From Chitinophaga pinensis (GTDB lineage: Bacteria; Bacteroidota; Bacteroidia; Chitinophagales; Chitinophagaceae): a DNA stretch of 48,247 nt. The position numbers and the translations under genes are program-made. The notes under the pieces are model-generated. The model did not search any database and was not told the DNA's origin. It saw only the letters and a list, made by a program, of their open reading frames with translations. Shown here in pieces: positions 1 to 10,477 of this stretch (position 1 is the stretch's first letter; the number at the start of each line of letters is the position of its first letter). The DNA is taken from NCBI GenBank assembly GCA_945902975.1, contig CAMDNL010000002.1, forward strand, positions 1-48,247, written 5' to 3'.

Positions 1-568
1 AGGCCGATTCATATTCTAATCCTGTAGATAAACCAAAAGAGCCTTTTTCTAATTCTGAAGCTAAAACCGATTTCATTTGATTGATTTCGGCATCTGTTGC
101 CTTACGATATAAATCATTTTCGCCCATGGCGATTTCACGTAAGCTTGACTGGCCTGTATAGCTTGCAACATTGGATACCACTGGATTTGCTTGCATCCAT
201 TTAGTTAGGCTATCCATTGGATACCCGTTTCCATCCTGTCCAATCACAATAGTTGTAATGCCCTGACTTGAGGTAGATAGCCCTGCTCTGTTTTTATTAA
301 GGTCTCCAAAATGATGACTATGTGAATCGATGAATCCGGGTGCTAAAATTTTCCCCTTACCGTCAATCATTTGATCTGTTTTATTGGGCTTCAAATCACC
401 AATAGCCACAATCTTATTCCCAACAATTTTTACAGATGCTTTGAAAGCTGGCTTATCTGTTCCATCTACCAATTGAATATTTGTAATAATGGTAGCGGGC
501 TGTGCTAGTACTGCAGTATTTAAACCAAGTATAAAGAGGGTTAAAATCAAATGTTTAATTCGTAGCAT
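1..568 (-). CDS. N-acyl-D-amino-acid deacylase-type amidohydrolase, secreted (C-terminus cut by window edge)
   Basis: This gene is missing from the ORF track because its end lies beyond position 1. I translated it by hand from the ATG at 568 and it is open for 189 codons to the edge. Residues 1-23 form a signal peptide ending in LAQ. The metal-binding motif FIDSHSHH (about 79-86) follows a short beta-sandwich segment (GNKIVAIGD, KGKILAPG), and GITTIVIG and GLSTGLEY match the D-aminoacylase branch of the amidohydrolase superfamily. Family members hydrolyse N-acyl-D-amino acids or related cyclic amides with one or two zinc ions. It lies 20 nt downstream of the MBL-fold gene on the same strand, so the two may be co-transcribed. 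The family is fairly clear, but the substrate is unknown. Confidence 0.8.
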   Translation of the reverse strand, partial: MLRIKHLILTLFILGLNTAVLAQPATIITNIQLVDGTDKPAFKASVKIVGNKIVAIGDLKPNKTDQMIDGKGKILAPGFIDSHSHHFGDLNKNRAGLSTSSQGITTIVIGQDGNGYPMDSLTKWMQANPVVSNVASYTGQSSLREIAMGENDLYRKATDAEINQMKSVLASELEKGSFGLSTGLEYESA

Positions 569-588
569 ACAGTTTATATTTTATTAAT

Positions 589-1992
589 TTATTTCAACTC
601 ACAAGTTTCATGTAATTCTGGTACAATGACATCCTTAAACCCTTTCTTTCTGAGCCTTTCTGCAAAATGATCCTGCACTTCTGCTTCACCATGTACAATA
701 TACAATTTTTTTACTGCTGCGGGATTTTGGCAAGCCAAAAACTGCATTAGGTCTTCGTAATCTCCATGTGCACTCATGCTTTTGATAGATCCAATTTGAC
801 ATCTTACTTCAAATGGCTCTCCATAAATACGGACTTCTTTAGCGCCATTCATTAAACGGCCACCAAGGGATCGAGGTTCACAATAGCCCACCATTAAGAT
901 GGTATTTTTTTTACTACTTATATTATTCTTGATATGATGTTTTACCCTGCCTGCGTCTGCCATGCCGGAGGCCGAGATAATTACTTTTGGATGCATGTCT
1001 TCGTTTAAAGCCTTGCTCTCATGCACCGATTTAATATATCTTAAGCCTTCAAAGTCAAATGGGTCATCGTCTACTTCTAAAATTCTTTGTATTTTTTTAT
1101 TATAGTATTTTGGAAACTTTTTGAGCATTTCAGTGGCTTCCATACTCAAAGGACTATCTACATAAATTGGGATATGCGGTAAGCGTTTTTCAAGTGAGAG
1201 CTGATTGAGTTCAAATAAAATTTCTTGGGTTCTGCCAACACTAAAAGCAGGAATAATTAAATTACCTTTTTGTTCTACGCAAGTAGATTGAATCCATTTT
1301 AATAAATCATCTGGGGTGGTGTGGATCAGGTCATGTAATTTATCGCCGTAAGTACTTTCAATAATGATAAAATCTGCTGCTGGAAAATTTGCAGGGGATC
1401 TTAAAATCATATCTCGATACCTGCCTATATCCCCACTAAAAGTAAGGGTCTGCATTGTATTATTTTCCTTGATCTTAAGATTGACTGCAGCACTTCCAAT
1501 AATATGCCCTGCTTCTGTAAACAATAATTCAACCTGTTCGGAAATGGTATAAGGCTTATCGTATTCCACACTTTGCAACATTGGAAGCAGCAAATTCACA
1601 TCGTCAATCGTGTATAAGGGTTCCACCTGCGGCATCCCCTCTCTAGCCAATCTTTTATTTTTATATTTTGCGTCATCCCTTTGGATCATGGCAGAGTCTT
1701 CTAATAAAATTTCGGTCAATGCTTTGGTAGCTGGTGTGCAGTAAATTTTTCCCCTGAAACCTTCTGCCGCTAATTTTGGTAATAGCCCTGTATGGTCTAT
1801 ATGTGCGTGGGATAAAATGACATAATGGATGGTCTTTGCATCAAAGCCAAACTGAGCATTATAGGAATCTGTATCTCGACCCATTCCTTGAAACAAACCA
1901 CAGTCAAGCAAAAAATTTTCACCACTTGCTAACTGAACTAAATGTTTTGAACCTGTAACCGTACGAGCTGCTCCGTGAAAACTTATTTTCAT
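589..1992 (-). CDS. MBL-fold beta-CASP metallohydrolase (CPSF/RNase-like)
   Basis: This 467-residue protein is full length for bacterial CPSF-like RNA metallohydrolases. The N-terminus carries the zinc-binding signature SHAHIDH (H62, H64, D66, H67), followed by GHIIGSA and FSGDIGR. The beta-CASP insert begins near STYGD, and MSAHGDYEDL near the C-terminus supplies the last histidine motif. Family members are zinc-dependent endo- or exoribonucleases acting in the cytoplasm; the RNA target here cannot be predicted. No signal peptide is visible. A promoter-like TTG-N20-TAACTTTA lies 17 nt upstream of the ATG. The gene is flanked by mlaE upstream and the D-aminoacylase-type gene downstream, all on the minus strand. 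Confidence 0.88.
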   Translation of the reverse strand: MKISFHGAARTVTGSKHLVQLASGENFLLDCGLFQGMGRDTDSYNAQFGFDAKTIHYVILSHAHIDHTGLLPKLAAEGFRGKIYCTPATKALTEILLEDSAMIQRDDAKYKNKRLAREGMPQVEPLYTIDDVNLLLPMLQSVEYDKPYTISEQVELLFTEAGHIIGSAAVNLKIKENNTMQTLTFSGDIGRYRDMILRSPANFPAADFIIIESTYGDKLHDLIHTTPDDLLKWIQSTCVEQKGNLIIPAFSVGRTQEILFELNQLSLEKRLPHIPIYVDSPLSMEATEMLKKFPKYYNKKIQRILEVDDDPFDFEGLRYIKSVHESKALNEDMHPKVIISASGMADAGRVKHHIKNNISSKKNTILMVGYCEPRSLGGRLMNGAKEVRIYGEPFEVRCQIGSIKSMSAHGDYEDLMQFLACQNPAAVKKLYIVHGEAEVQDHFAERLRKKGFKDVIVPELHETCELK

Positions 1993-2008
1993 GCAATTGT
2001 ATTTATAC

Positions 2009-2039
2009 TAAAGTTACTACTATAATGCGATGGCTGCAA
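2009..2039 (-). promoter_or_regulatory. Putative Bacteroidota promoter of the MBL-fold gene
   Basis: Read on the minus strand, TTG (2039-2037), a 20-nt spacer and TAACTTTA (2016-2009) match the Bacteroidota TTTG/TAnnTTTG pattern with one mismatch in the -7 box. It sits 16 nt before the start codon and overlaps the 3' end of mlaE. It is a pattern match only. Confidence 0.3.
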
Positions 2040-2757
2040 TGATATAATCTGCAATTAATATAAGGATACAACTAACCACTACAGACTTTGTTCCAGTCTT
2101 ACCAATTTCCAATGCGCCCCCTTGTACATAGTACCCATAAAAGGAAGGAACAGTGCTAATAATAATTGCGAAAATAAACGATTTGTAAAAACTAATATTG
2201 ATATAATGCACCACAAAATCTTTACGAATTCCAGTGATAAAAACTTCGGCAGGTACCACATTGGACCAGCTTCCAACGATATATCCACCCCAGATACCAA
2301 CCACTGCAGAGATACCCACCAATAATGGAACAGTCGTAATGGCACCCAATATTTTTGGAAGGATTAAATAGTTTTTAGTATTAATACCCATGATTTCCAA
2401 TGCGTCTATTTGCTCACTCACACGCATATTGCCTAATTCACTAGCAATCTTGCTACCTACCACGCCTGCTAAAACAATACATAAAAAAGTGGGTGCAAAT
2501 TCCAATAAAATACTATCTCTAACAATGATCCCAATCGTAGACAATGGCACCAATGGACTTACCAATTGAGAGGCTGTTTGAACAGTGGTTACCGCACCTA
2601 AGAAAAAAGAAATAATGACTACAATTGGTAAAGACCCAATACCAATATCCACACATTGCCTGATATACTCCTTCCAAAACATTTGTTTATTTTCGGTTGC
2701 AGTAAACATGCCCTTGAGCATCATTAAGTACTTACCAAATAGGGTAATAAAATTCAT
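2020..2757 (-). CDS. MlaE-family ABC transporter permease
   Basis: This 245-residue inner-membrane protein has about five to six hydrophobic segments and the MlaE/TTG1 hallmarks: FLGAVTTVQTA near the N-terminus, LAGVVGSKIASELGNMRVSEQIDALEIMG in the middle and FYGYYVQGGALEIG near the end. MlaE permeases work with an MlaF ATPase and an MlaD-type MCE protein to move phospholipids between the two membranes of didermic bacteria. The likely ATPase partner is the MlaF-like gene at 13397, about 11 kb away on the opposite strand; no MCE gene is present in the window. It follows malic enzyme by 13 nt and could be co-transcribed with it. Confidence 0.88.
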   Translation of the reverse strand: MNFITLFGKYLMMLKGMFTATENKQMFWKEYIRQCVDIGIGSLPIVVIISFFLGAVTTVQTASQLVSPLVPLSTIGIIVRDSILLEFAPTFLCIVLAGVVGSKIASELGNMRVSEQIDALEIMGINTKNYLILPKILGAITTVPLLVGISAVVGIWGGYIVGSWSNVVPAEVFITGIRKDFVVHYINISFYKSFIFAIIISTVPSFYGYYVQGGALEIGKTGTKSVVVSCILILIADYIIAAIAL

Positions 2758-2770
2758 TGAGTTATTTTAA

Positions 2771-5131
2771 CTATTTCTTTTTCTTCTTTAATTTCTTCCA
2801 CCAGCTTGTTCTTTCCACTGCTGTAGCCGTATCAATTCTCGTTTTCAATTGTGCATCCACCACTGCCACAGTGGCCATATTGATGATATTACGCACACTT
2901 GAACCTAATTGCAACACATTGACTGGCTTTTTCAAACCTAATAAAACAGGGCCAATGACATCAATCCCGCCAATCTCTTTTAATAAATGATAGGCGATAT
3001 TACCTGCTGATAAATTTGGGAAAATCAACACGTTCACGTCTGCATCCGCAAGATTGCTAAATGGATAATTTTCTTTCAATATTTCTTTGTTAAATGCAAG
3101 CATCCCCTGCATTTCTCCATCCACTATTAAAGATGGATTTTTTTGCTTTACAATTTTTGACGCTTCTGCTACTAGTCTTGCTTCTGGTGTGTCACTGCTT
3201 CCAAAGTTGGAATAACTTAACATCGCAACACGAGGCTCCATATTGAAATTTCTTACTTCTTTGGCTACCAGTAAGGTAATATCCGCCAACTCTTCGGCTG
3301 TTGGGCTAATGTTCACGGTGGTATCTGCTAAAAATAAGGGTCCTTTCTTTGTTAAAAGGATATACATGCCAGCAATCTTATTTACACCTTCGTCCACCCC
3401 AATAATTTGTAAGGCTGGCTTAATACCATCTGCATAATTACGTGTTAGTCCAGACAACATAGAGTCTGCTTCGCCCGTTTCTACCATCATCGCACCAAAA
3501 TAATTTTGTGTGCGCATTAATTTTTGGCTCTCATATTTATTGATGCCCTTGCGTTGTCTTTTTTGGAATAACAATGAACCAAAGAACTCACGCTTCGCTT
3601 CCATTTCATCGCTTCTCACATCAATGATTGGTAAATCATCAATGTCAATATTATTTTCTGCGGCAATATTTTTAATTCTAGCTTCATTACCCAATAAAAT
3701 TGGATAAGCAATGCCATCATCATAAATGATACTCGCTGCTTTTAATACTTTAATATTTTCTGCATCTGCAAATACCAAACGCTTTGGATCACGTCGCGCT
3801 TTATTACTAATTAAACGCAACATTTGATTGTCTAGCCCTAAGCGTTTATTTAAGCTCAATTCATATTCTGCCCAATTGCTAATTTGTTGTTGTGCTACGC
3901 CAGATTCAACAGCAGCTTTTGCCACAGCCGGAGCCAGCGTACTCAATAATCTTGGATCCAATGGCTTTGGGATAATATATTGTGGACCAAAAGCTAGATT
4001 GGTTTGATTGTATGCCATATTCACAACATCTGGCACAGCAGTTTTTGCTAGTTCTGCTAAGGCTTTCACTGCAGCCAATTTCATGGCTTCATTGATGGCA
4101 GATGCGCGCACATCTAGTGCACCTCTAAAGATGTATGGGAAGCCAAGTACATTGTTGACTTGGTTTGGATAATCTGATCTTCCTGTAGCCATAATGATAT
4201 CCTTACGCACAGATGTTGCTTCTTCATATCCAATTTCTGGATCTGGATTGGCTAGTGCAAATACCACCGGATTTTTTGGCATAGAAGCAATCATTTCCTT
4301 TGTCACCACATTGCCCACGCTTAATCCTAAAAATACATCGGCTGTTTTCATTGCTTCCGGCAAAGTCATTTTATCAGACTTGATAGCAAATGGTTTTCTA
4401 TCTGCCCCTAAATCTGTTCTGCCCTGATGTAAAACACCATCCTTATCAAAAAGTGTAAAGTTTTCGTAACGTGCACCCAATGCTACATATAATTTAATAC
4501 AAGCCATTGCTGCTGCACCTGCGCCATTCACAACAAATTTTGCTTTATCAATTTTTTTCTTTTGTAATGTCAATGCATTCAACAAAGCAGCACTACTAAT
4601 GATTGCTGTTCCATGTTGGTCATCGTGCATCACAGGAATATTCATCTCTTCTCTTAATCGCTGTTCAATATAAAAACATTCAGGGGCTTTGATATCTTCC
4701 AAATTGATCCCGCCAAAAGTGGGCTCTAAAGCTTTTACGATTTCTACAAATTTATCTGGATCTGTTTCGTTGATCTCAATATCAAAAACATCAATGTCTG
4801 CAAAAATTTTAAACAATACCGCTTTACCTTCCATGACAGGCTTACTTGCTAAGGGACCAATATTGCCTAAACCTAATACAGCTGTGCCATTGGTGATCAC
4901 TCCAACTAAATTTCCTTTAGCGGTATACTTATATACATCTGCAGGATTATTTTTAATTTCTGTACATGGAATAGCCACACCAGGACTATAGGCTAGTGAT
5001 AAATCTTTTTGAGTCTTCGCCTCTTTTGTTGGAACTACTTCTATCTTGCCAGGTCTCCCACTAGCATGGTATTCTAAGGCTTGCTCTCTTCTTAATTTTT
5101 CTTTGTTGGTATTGTTTGTTGTATCTGCCAT
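2771..5131 (-). CDS. maeB: NADP-dependent malic enzyme fused to a phosphotransacetylase-like domain
   Basis: This 786-residue protein has the length and order of MaeB enzymes. The malic N-terminal domain (about 20-150) contains YSPGVAIPC, the NAD(P)-binding domain (about 165-400) contains [12 protein letters not shown] and [10 protein letters not shown], and the PTA-like domain spans about 430-765. The enzyme decarboxylates malate to pyruvate with reduction of NADP in the cytosol. In MaeB proteins the PTA-like domain has mainly been linked to acetyl-CoA regulation rather than catalysis. The last residues, [10 protein letters not shown], form an unusually basic tail. Malate dehydrogenase at 14730 and the E1 dehydrogenase at 22852 act on the same malate-pyruvate-acetyl-CoA node, although they are not linked as an operon. 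Confidence 0.93.
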   Translation of the reverse strand: MADTTNNTNKEKLRREQALEYHASGRPGKIEVVPTKEAKTQKDLSLAYSPGVAIPCTEIKNNPADVYKYTAKGNLVGVITNGTAVLGLGNIGPLASKPVMEGKAVLFKIFADIDVFDIEINETDPDKFVEIVKALEPTFGGINLEDIKAPECFYIEQRLREEMNIPVMHDDQHGTAIISSAALLNALTLQKKKIDKAKFVVNGAGAAAMACIKLYVALGARYENFTLFDKDGVLHQGRTDLGADRKPFAIKSDKMTLPEAMKTADVFLGLSVGNVVTKEMIASMPKNPVVFALANPDPEIGYEEATSVRKDIIMATGRSDYPNQVNNVLGFPYIFRGALDVRASAINEAMKLAAVKALAELAKTAVPDVVNMAYNQTNLAFGPQYIIPKPLDPRLLSTLAPAVAKAAVESGVAQQQISNWAEYELSLNKRLGLDNQMLRLISNKARRDPKRLVFADAENIKVLKAASIIYDDGIAYPILLGNEARIKNIAAENNIDIDDLPIIDVRSDEMEAKREFFGSLLFQKRQRKGINKYESQKLMRTQNYFGAMMVETGEADSMLSGLTRNYADGIKPALQIIGVDEGVNKIAGMYILLTKKGPLFLADTTVNISPTAEELADITLLVAKEVRNFNMEPRVAMLSYSNFGSSDTPEARLVAEASKIVKQKNPSLIVDGEMQGMLAFNKEILKENYPFSNLADADVNVLIFPNLSAGNIAYHLLKEIGGIDVIGPVLLGLKKPVNVLQLGSSVRNIINMATVAVVDAQLKTRIDTATAVERTSWWKKLKKKKK

Positions 5132-5155
5132 GAATCATTTTTAAAAGTAAATAGT

Positions 5156-6331
5156 TTATAACTGAGTCCCCAACCATGCCATCATGCCCACACCATGCTC
5201 GATGGCTGCTTCGTCTATATTAAAATGTGGTGTATGTACATTGTGCACAATACCAGCAGATTCATTTCTTACACCTAAACGGAAAAAGCATCCTGGAATG
5301 ACTTGTGAATAGTAACCAAAATCTTCGGCACCCATTCTTTTTTCTGTTTCTTCCACATTTTCCTTACCCATATACGCATCGGCCAATCTCCATGCCGCTT
5401 CTGTGATCATTGGTTCGTTGTCTACAGTTGGATATCCAACGTCAACTCTAAAGTCAATCTCAGCGCCGGTTGCGATAGCGATGCCTTTTGCTTGTTGTAG
5501 CATTAAATCATGTGCCTGAAAACGCCATACTTCATCCATGGCTCTAAATGTACCCATTAATTTTACTTCACTTGGAATGACATTGGTTGTATTGCCTCCA
5601 TGAATAGAACAGATAGACAAGACAGAAGGATTTTGCGGATTTCTGTTGCGCGCAATAATAGTTTGTAAACTTTGAATCAATTGCGCAGCCACTAAAATGG
5701 TATCCACTGTTTGATGCGGTGTCGCAGCATGTCCGCCTGGACCTTTAATACTAATATACAATTCATCCGCACTGGCCATCACGCGTCCTTTTCTAAAACT
5801 TAGTTTTCCTTCATTCAATCCTGGATGCACATGTAAGCCAACGATTCCTTGAGGTTTTGGATTTTCCAATGCACCATCTCGAATCATATAAGTGGCACCA
5901 CCCGGATTTTTTTCTTCTCCTGGCTGAAATAATAATTTAATAGTGCCTTCAAATTCTTCACGCAGGCTCCATAATATTTTAGCAGCCCCTAATAAAATAG
6001 TGGTATGCACATCATGTCCGCAGGCATGCATCACGCCATCATTGTTGGACTTATAATCAATTTTATTTTCTTCAATAATCGGAAGTGCATCCATATCTGC
6101 ACGAAGAGCTATCACACGCTTTGAAGGATTTTTTCCTTCAATGATGCCTAAGACACCTGTAGTTGCTATGACTGTAAAAGGGATGCCTATCGCAGTTAAT
6201 TGTGCTTGAATATATTTGCTTGTTTCAAATTCTTGATAACTCAATTCTGGATTTGCATGCAAATGTCTTCTTATTGCAATATTTTCTGCTTGATGCTGCG
6301 CTGCTAAGGTTTTTATTTTATCGAGTAACAT
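5156..6331 (-). CDS. M20 family metallo-amidohydrolase (N-acyl amino acid / hippurate hydrolase-like)
   Basis: This 391-residue cytosolic-looking protein has the M20D layout. Metal and catalytic motifs are ALRADMDALPI, HACGHDVHTTILLG, FQPGEEKNPGG and MGAEDFGYY. A dimerisation domain sits in the middle (KGPGGHAATPHQTVDTI). Family members cleave N-acyl-L-amino acids, hippurate, indole-acetyl amino acids or N-acetyl-diaminopimelate using two metal ions. The exact substrate cannot be read from the sequence. An N-acetyl-diaminopimelate role is possible because LysA is encoded nearby, but no operon link supports it. It sits between deoC (3 nt gap) and maeB (24 nt gap), in a tight same-strand row. 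Confidence 0.9.
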   Translation of the reverse strand: MLLDKIKTLAAQHQAENIAIRRHLHANPELSYQEFETSKYIQAQLTAIGIPFTVIATTGVLGIIEGKNPSKRVIALRADMDALPIIEENKIDYKSNNDGVMHACGHDVHTTILLGAAKILWSLREEFEGTIKLLFQPGEEKNPGGATYMIRDGALENPKPQGIVGLHVHPGLNEGKLSFRKGRVMASADELYISIKGPGGHAATPHQTVDTILVAAQLIQSLQTIIARNRNPQNPSVLSICSIHGGNTTNVIPSEVKLMGTFRAMDEVWRFQAHDLMLQQAKGIAIATGAEIDFRVDVGYPTVDNEPMITEAAWRLADAYMGKENVEETEKRMGAEDFGYYSQVIPGCFFRLGVRNESAGIVHNVHTPHFNIDEAAIEHGVGMMAWLGTQL

Positions 6332-6334
6332 AGC

Positions 6335-7012
6335 TTAGTAATTACTTTTTATTTGTTCAATTTGCGCCCCTGTAACAATCGCTACCCCTGCACTACAACC
6401 AATACGAGTAGCCCCTGCTTCGATCATTAATTTTGTAGTGGCATAATCTCTAATGCCCCCTGAAGCTTTAATTTGAATATGTTCAGGTAAATATTTTCTA
6501 AATAATTTTACTGCTTCTACACTTGCGCCTTTTTCTGCATAGCCTGTGGATGTCTTTAAATAATCAATCCCTGCTATGCCATAAATATCGCAACACTTTA
6601 TAATCTCTTCGTCTGTTAAGACACCAGATTCAATAATGATTTTTACAATCTTACCCTTAGAACGAATCACCGGCATGATATGGTTTATCTCGTCGGCAAT
6701 CGCCATCCAGTCTCCGTTTTTGATCGCCGAAATATTGGCCACCACATCCAACTCGTCTGCACCATCTACCATCGCTAAAATAATTTCTGCAATCTTGGCC
6801 TCTGTGGCACTGTACCCAAATGGGAAACCAATCACAGTGGCTACTTTCACGTCGGTTCCTGCAGTAAGCGTTTTTGCCAATTTTACAAAATTCGGAGGCA
6901 CACATACTGCAGCAAAGGCATACATTTTTGCTTCATCACAAAGTTGATGAATATCTGCCACCAAACAGGTTGGCTTTAGTATGGTGTGATCGATATATTT
7001 ATTAAGCGGCAT
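6335..7012 (-). CDS. deoC: Deoxyribose-phosphate aldolase
   Basis: DeoC converts 2-deoxy-D-ribose 5-phosphate to glyceraldehyde 3-phosphate and acetaldehyde in deoxynucleoside catabolism. The sequence has the class I aldolase pattern: [11 protein letters not shown] at the N-terminus, the Schiff-base lysine in DYLKTSTGY (about residue 153 from my start) and [10 protein letters not shown]. The ORF track starts at 7066, but those residues lie inside secA and do not resemble DeoC. I prefer [10 protein letters not shown] at 7012, with MEKMPLNKY at 7021 as the alternative. Either choice overlaps the secA stop codon, giving a translationally coupled arrangement. About 225 residues from this start is normal for the family. 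Confidence 0.92.
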   Translation of the reverse strand: MPLNKYIDHTILKPTCLVADIHQLCDEAKMYAFAAVCVPPNFVKLAKTLTAGTDVKVATVIGFPFGYSATEAKIAEIILAMVDGADELDVVANISAIKNGDWMAIADEINHIMPVIRSKGKIVKIIIESGVLTDEEIIKCCDIYGIAGIDYLKTSTGYAEKGASVEAVKLFRKYLPEHIQIKASGGIRDYATTKLMIEAGATRIGCSAGVAIVTGAQIEQIKSNY

Positions 7013-10000
7013 CTTTTCCATGACAAGCTTTATATTTTTTTCCACTGCCACAAGGACAAGGATCATTGCGTCCTATTTTTGGAGCCACTGTAATAGGCGC
7101 TTGTTTAGGAGCAGATGGATCATGGTATTCGTTCTCTGTTGGCGTACCGTTTTCTGTTCTATTCGCACTCAACTTACTCAAATCGGTTTTTTGTTGACGT
7201 CCTTCTTTAACCTCATTCGCTTCCAAAGGAATATGCGCGTGACATAAAAACTGTACCATTTTATGATTGATCTCGATGTCCATTTTTCTAAACAATTCAA
7301 ATGCTTCCATTTTATAAATCACCAATGGATCTTTTTGCTCGTAAGTCGCTGTTTGAACCGATTGTTTTAAGTCATCCATGGCGCGTAAATGCTCCTTCCA
7401 TGCATCATCAATCAAACTAAGTGAAATGGACTTTTCAAATTCAGTCGCTAAGGCAGCGCCCTTGGTGTCTAAATTTTTATCAAGATTCACAAGCACATTA
7501 AAGATCGTTTTACCATCACTTACTGGCACAATCACATTTTCAATATGCTTACCTTCCTGAGTTCTGATATTCTTAAAGACAGGGATGCTGTTTTGCATCA
7601 TATCCTTTTTCTTATACTCGTAATGCGCAAGTGCTTCTTGATACAATGATTCAGCCAAGTCATTTTCTTTTGCTGCAGCAAATGCCTCCTTAGTGATTTT
7701 GGTATCTAGTCCAACTTGCACAATCAAGGCTAATTTTAATCCTTCAAAATCATTGTTCGTTTTGTGATTGAAACTTAAATTTTCAATCACTTGATAAAAC
7801 GCGTTGTCCAAGTCTAATGCCAAACGTTCTCCAAACAAAGCATGGTTTCTTTTTTTATAAATCACCGTTCTTTGTTTGTTCATTACATCATCATATTCCA
7901 ACAAACGCTTTCTTACGCCAAAATTATTTTCTTCTACTTTTTTCTGAGCACGTTCGATAGACTTGGTGATCATACTATGCTGAATCACTTCGCCTTCTTT
8001 GTATCCTGCAAAGTCCATGACTTTTGCAATACGCTCACTTCCAAACATGCGCATTAAATCGTCCTCTAAAGACACAAAGAACTGAGAAGAACCCGGATCA
8101 CCTTGTCTTCCGGCACGACCTCTTAACTGTCTGTCTACACGACGAGAGTCATGACGTTCTGTACCCAATATCGCCAAACCGCCTACTGCTTTTACTTCGG
8201 GGCTTAATTTAATATCTGTTCCACGACCCGCCATATTCGTGGCGATGGTCACTGCACCAGTCAAACCTGCTTCCGCAACTACTTGTGCCTCTCTTGCATG
8301 TTGTTTCGCGTTCAACACATTGTGTGGAATATTTTTTTGACGCAACATTCTGCTCAACAATTCACTCACTTCCACCGAGGTGGTACCCACTAGTACTGGT
8401 CTACCATCTGCGCGCAATGCTTCGATAGATTCAATCACCGCACCAAATTTTTCACGCTTAGTTTTGAAAACTAAGTCCTGCTCATCGATACGCACTGCAG
8501 GAATATTTGTAGGGATAGAGACCACATCTAATTTATAAATACTCCAGAATTCAGATGCTTCTGTTTCTGCAGTACCTGTCATACCACCTAGCTTGTGGTA
8601 CATTCTAAAAAAGTTTTGCAATGTGATGGTGGCATAAGTTTGTGTTGCAGCTTCGATCTTCACATTTTCTTTGGCTTCAATCGCTTGGTGCAATCCATCA
8701 GAATAACGACGACCTTCCATGATACGACCAGTCTGCTCATCTACAATTTTCACTTGACCATCCATCACCACATACTCAATATCCTTATCAAATAAAGTAT
8801 AGGACTTCAACAATTGATTCACTGTATGAATACGATCTGCCTTAATACTATAATCAGAAATGATGACTTCCTTTTGTTGCATTTTCTGCTCGGCAGGAAT
8901 ATGTACATCCACATCGATTGCATTTAATGCCACACTGATATCGGGTAATAAAAAGAAGTTTGGATCTTCCCCTGCGCCCGTGATTAATGCTAAACCTTTA
9001 TCAGTTAATTCAACTGAATTATTTTTTTCTTCAATGTGGAAATACAAAGCCTCGTCTACAATGGGCATTTCTCTTTGCTGATCGGCTAAATAATAGTTCT
9101 CGGCCTTTTGTAATTTAACACGAATACCAGGCTCACTCAAGTATTTAATCAAGGCACCATTTTTAGGTAAAGCCCTGAAAGCACGGTATAGCGCTAATCC
9201 GCCATCCTTAGGATCGTCATTGCCTTCGCTGATTTTCTTTTTTGCTTCAATTAAAAATTGATTCGCCACCTTCTTCTGCACATCCACCAATTGTTCAATC
9301 CTTGGTTTTAATTGAAAGTATTGTTGCTCCCCAGTTTGATGTCCAATTGGACCAGAAATAATCAAAGGCGTACGCGCATCATCAATCAATACACTATCCA
9401 CCTCATCCACCATCGCGTAATGATGCTTACGTTGCACCATTTCGTTTGGTGAATGCACCATATTGTCTCTTAAATAATCAAAACCAAATTCGTTATTGGT
9501 ACCATATGTAATCCCTGCTCTGTAGGCGTTTCTTCTGTCCTCAGAATTAGGTTGATGCTTATCAATACAATCTACCGTAATACCCAACCACTCAAAAATG
9601 GTTCCGTTCCACTCACTATCTCTTTTTGCTAAGTAATCATTGACGGTTACAATGTGCACCCCTTCATCTGCTAAAGCATTCAAATAAGCTGGAAGCGTAG
9701 ACACCAATGTCTTTCCTTCTCCAGTCGACATCTCTGCAATTTTTCCTTGGTGTAAAACGATACCACCAATTAACTGCACATCGTAATGCACCATATTCCA
9801 TCTCACTGGTGTGCCTGCAGCTTTCCATGTGGATTGGAAAACAGATTGGTCCCCTTGGATAGTGATATATTCTTTTTTAACGGACAAGTCACGATCCATA
9901 TCGGTCGCTGTTGCTGTTAAAGATTCATTTTCTGTAAAACGTCGAGCTGCTTCTTTCACCACTGCAAATGCTTCGGGTAAAATGGTCCACAAGACCTCCT

Positions 10001-10304
10001 CTAGAGCCTGGTCACGGTCTTTTTTTAATTTGTCAATCTCTTGGTAAATGGCGTCCTTGCCTAATAAATCGGCAATATCTAATGACTCGGCATTATTTTG
10101 AGCTTCAGAAATCACTTGGTCAATGGACTCAAGATGTGTTTTAATACGGAATTTAAACTCCTCCGTTTTGTTCCTCAATTGGTCATGACTAAGGGTTTTA
10201 TACGCCTCAAAATGGCCATTGATTACTGGAACCAAATACTGTATTTTCTTGACGTCTTTCTCACTTTTAGATCCGCCAAATAGTTTATTGATAATTTGCA
10301 ACAT
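7002..10304 (-). CDS. secA: Preprotein translocase ATPase SecA
   Basis: SecA is the ATPase that drives unfolded preproteins through SecYEG. At 1,100 residues it is longer than E. coli SecA (about 900) and typical of Bacteroidota. Visible parts are Walker [10 protein letters not shown] (about 192-200), DEVD (300-303) followed by [11 protein letters not shown], the second helicase half with [12 protein letters not shown] and [13 protein letters not shown], and the C-terminal zinc-binding tail [16 protein letters not shown]. It is the first gene of the minus-strand row and diverges from atpG across a 173-nt gap containing a TATCTTTG -7 box. Its stop codon overlaps the start of deoC. It serves the many exported proteins encoded in this window. 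Confidence 0.97.
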   Translation of the reverse strand: MLQIINKLFGGSKSEKDVKKIQYLVPVINGHFEAYKTLSHDQLRNKTEEFKFRIKTHLESIDQVISEAQNNAESLDIADLLGKDAIYQEIDKLKKDRDQALEEVLWTILPEAFAVVKEAARRFTENESLTATATDMDRDLSVKKEYITIQGDQSVFQSTWKAAGTPVRWNMVHYDVQLIGGIVLHQGKIAEMSTGEGKTLVSTLPAYLNALADEGVHIVTVNDYLAKRDSEWNGTIFEWLGITVDCIDKHQPNSEDRRNAYRAGITYGTNNEFGFDYLRDNMVHSPNEMVQRKHHYAMVDEVDSVLIDDARTPLIISGPIGHQTGEQQYFQLKPRIEQLVDVQKKVANQFLIEAKKKISEGNDDPKDGGLALYRAFRALPKNGALIKYLSEPGIRVKLQKAENYYLADQQREMPIVDEALYFHIEEKNNSVELTDKGLALITGAGEDPNFFLLPDISVALNAIDVDVHIPAEQKMQQKEVIISDYSIKADRIHTVNQLLKSYTLFDKDIEYVVMDGQVKIVDEQTGRIMEGRRYSDGLHQAIEAKENVKIEAATQTYATITLQNFFRMYHKLGGMTGTAETEASEFWSIYKLDVVSIPTNIPAVRIDEQDLVFKTKREKFGAVIESIEALRADGRPVLVGTTSVEVSELLSRMLRQKNIPHNVLNAKQHAREAQVVAEAGLTGAVTIATNMAGRGTDIKLSPEVKAVGGLAILGTERHDSRRVDRQLRGRAGRQGDPGSSQFFVSLEDDLMRMFGSERIAKVMDFAGYKEGEVIQHSMITKSIERAQKKVEENNFGVRKRLLEYDDVMNKQRTVIYKKRNHALFGERLALDLDNAFYQVIENLSFNHKTNNDFEGLKLALIVQVGLDTKITKEAFAAAKENDLAESLYQEALAHYEYKKKDMMQNSIPVFKNIRTQEGKHIENVIVPVSDGKTIFNVLVNLDKNLDTKGAALATEFEKSISLSLIDDAWKEHLRAMDDLKQSVQTATYEQKDPLVIYKMEAFELFRKMDIEINHKMVQFLCHAHIPLEANEVKEGRQQKTDLSKLSANRTENGTPTENEYHDPSAPKQAPITVAPKIGRNDPCPCGSGKKYKACHGKDAA

Positions 10305-10349
10305 ATTCTCGCTAAAATTGGGTGTTTGTCCTTGTTAATCAAGGGGCTT

Positions 10350-10357
10350 CAAAGATA
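10350..10357 (-). promoter_or_regulatory. Putative -7 box of the secA promoter
   Basis: On the minus strand TATCTTTG fits the Bacteroidota TAnnTTTG consensus exactly, 45 nt before the secA start. No TTG at standard spacing was found upstream, so only the -7 half is supported. Confidence 0.4.
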
Positions 10358-10420
10358 AGTAATTGGGGTGGAATTGATGATTTTAAGGCAAGTTGGATCA
10401 AAAAATTAAGTTATGGGCGG

Positions 10421-10456
10421 TTTGAGGGGGAAATTGGGTAAAAAATGATACCTTTG
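10421..10456 (+). promoter_or_regulatory. Putative Bacteroidota promoter of atpG
   Basis: TTTG (10421-10424) and TACCTTTG (10449-10456) fit the -33 and -7 boxes, separated by 24 nt, slightly longer than usual. The -7 box ends 21 nt before the atpG ATG, so the leader would be very short. Confidence 0.45.
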
Positions 10457-10477
10457 CTCGCCTAATAAACAAGCACT

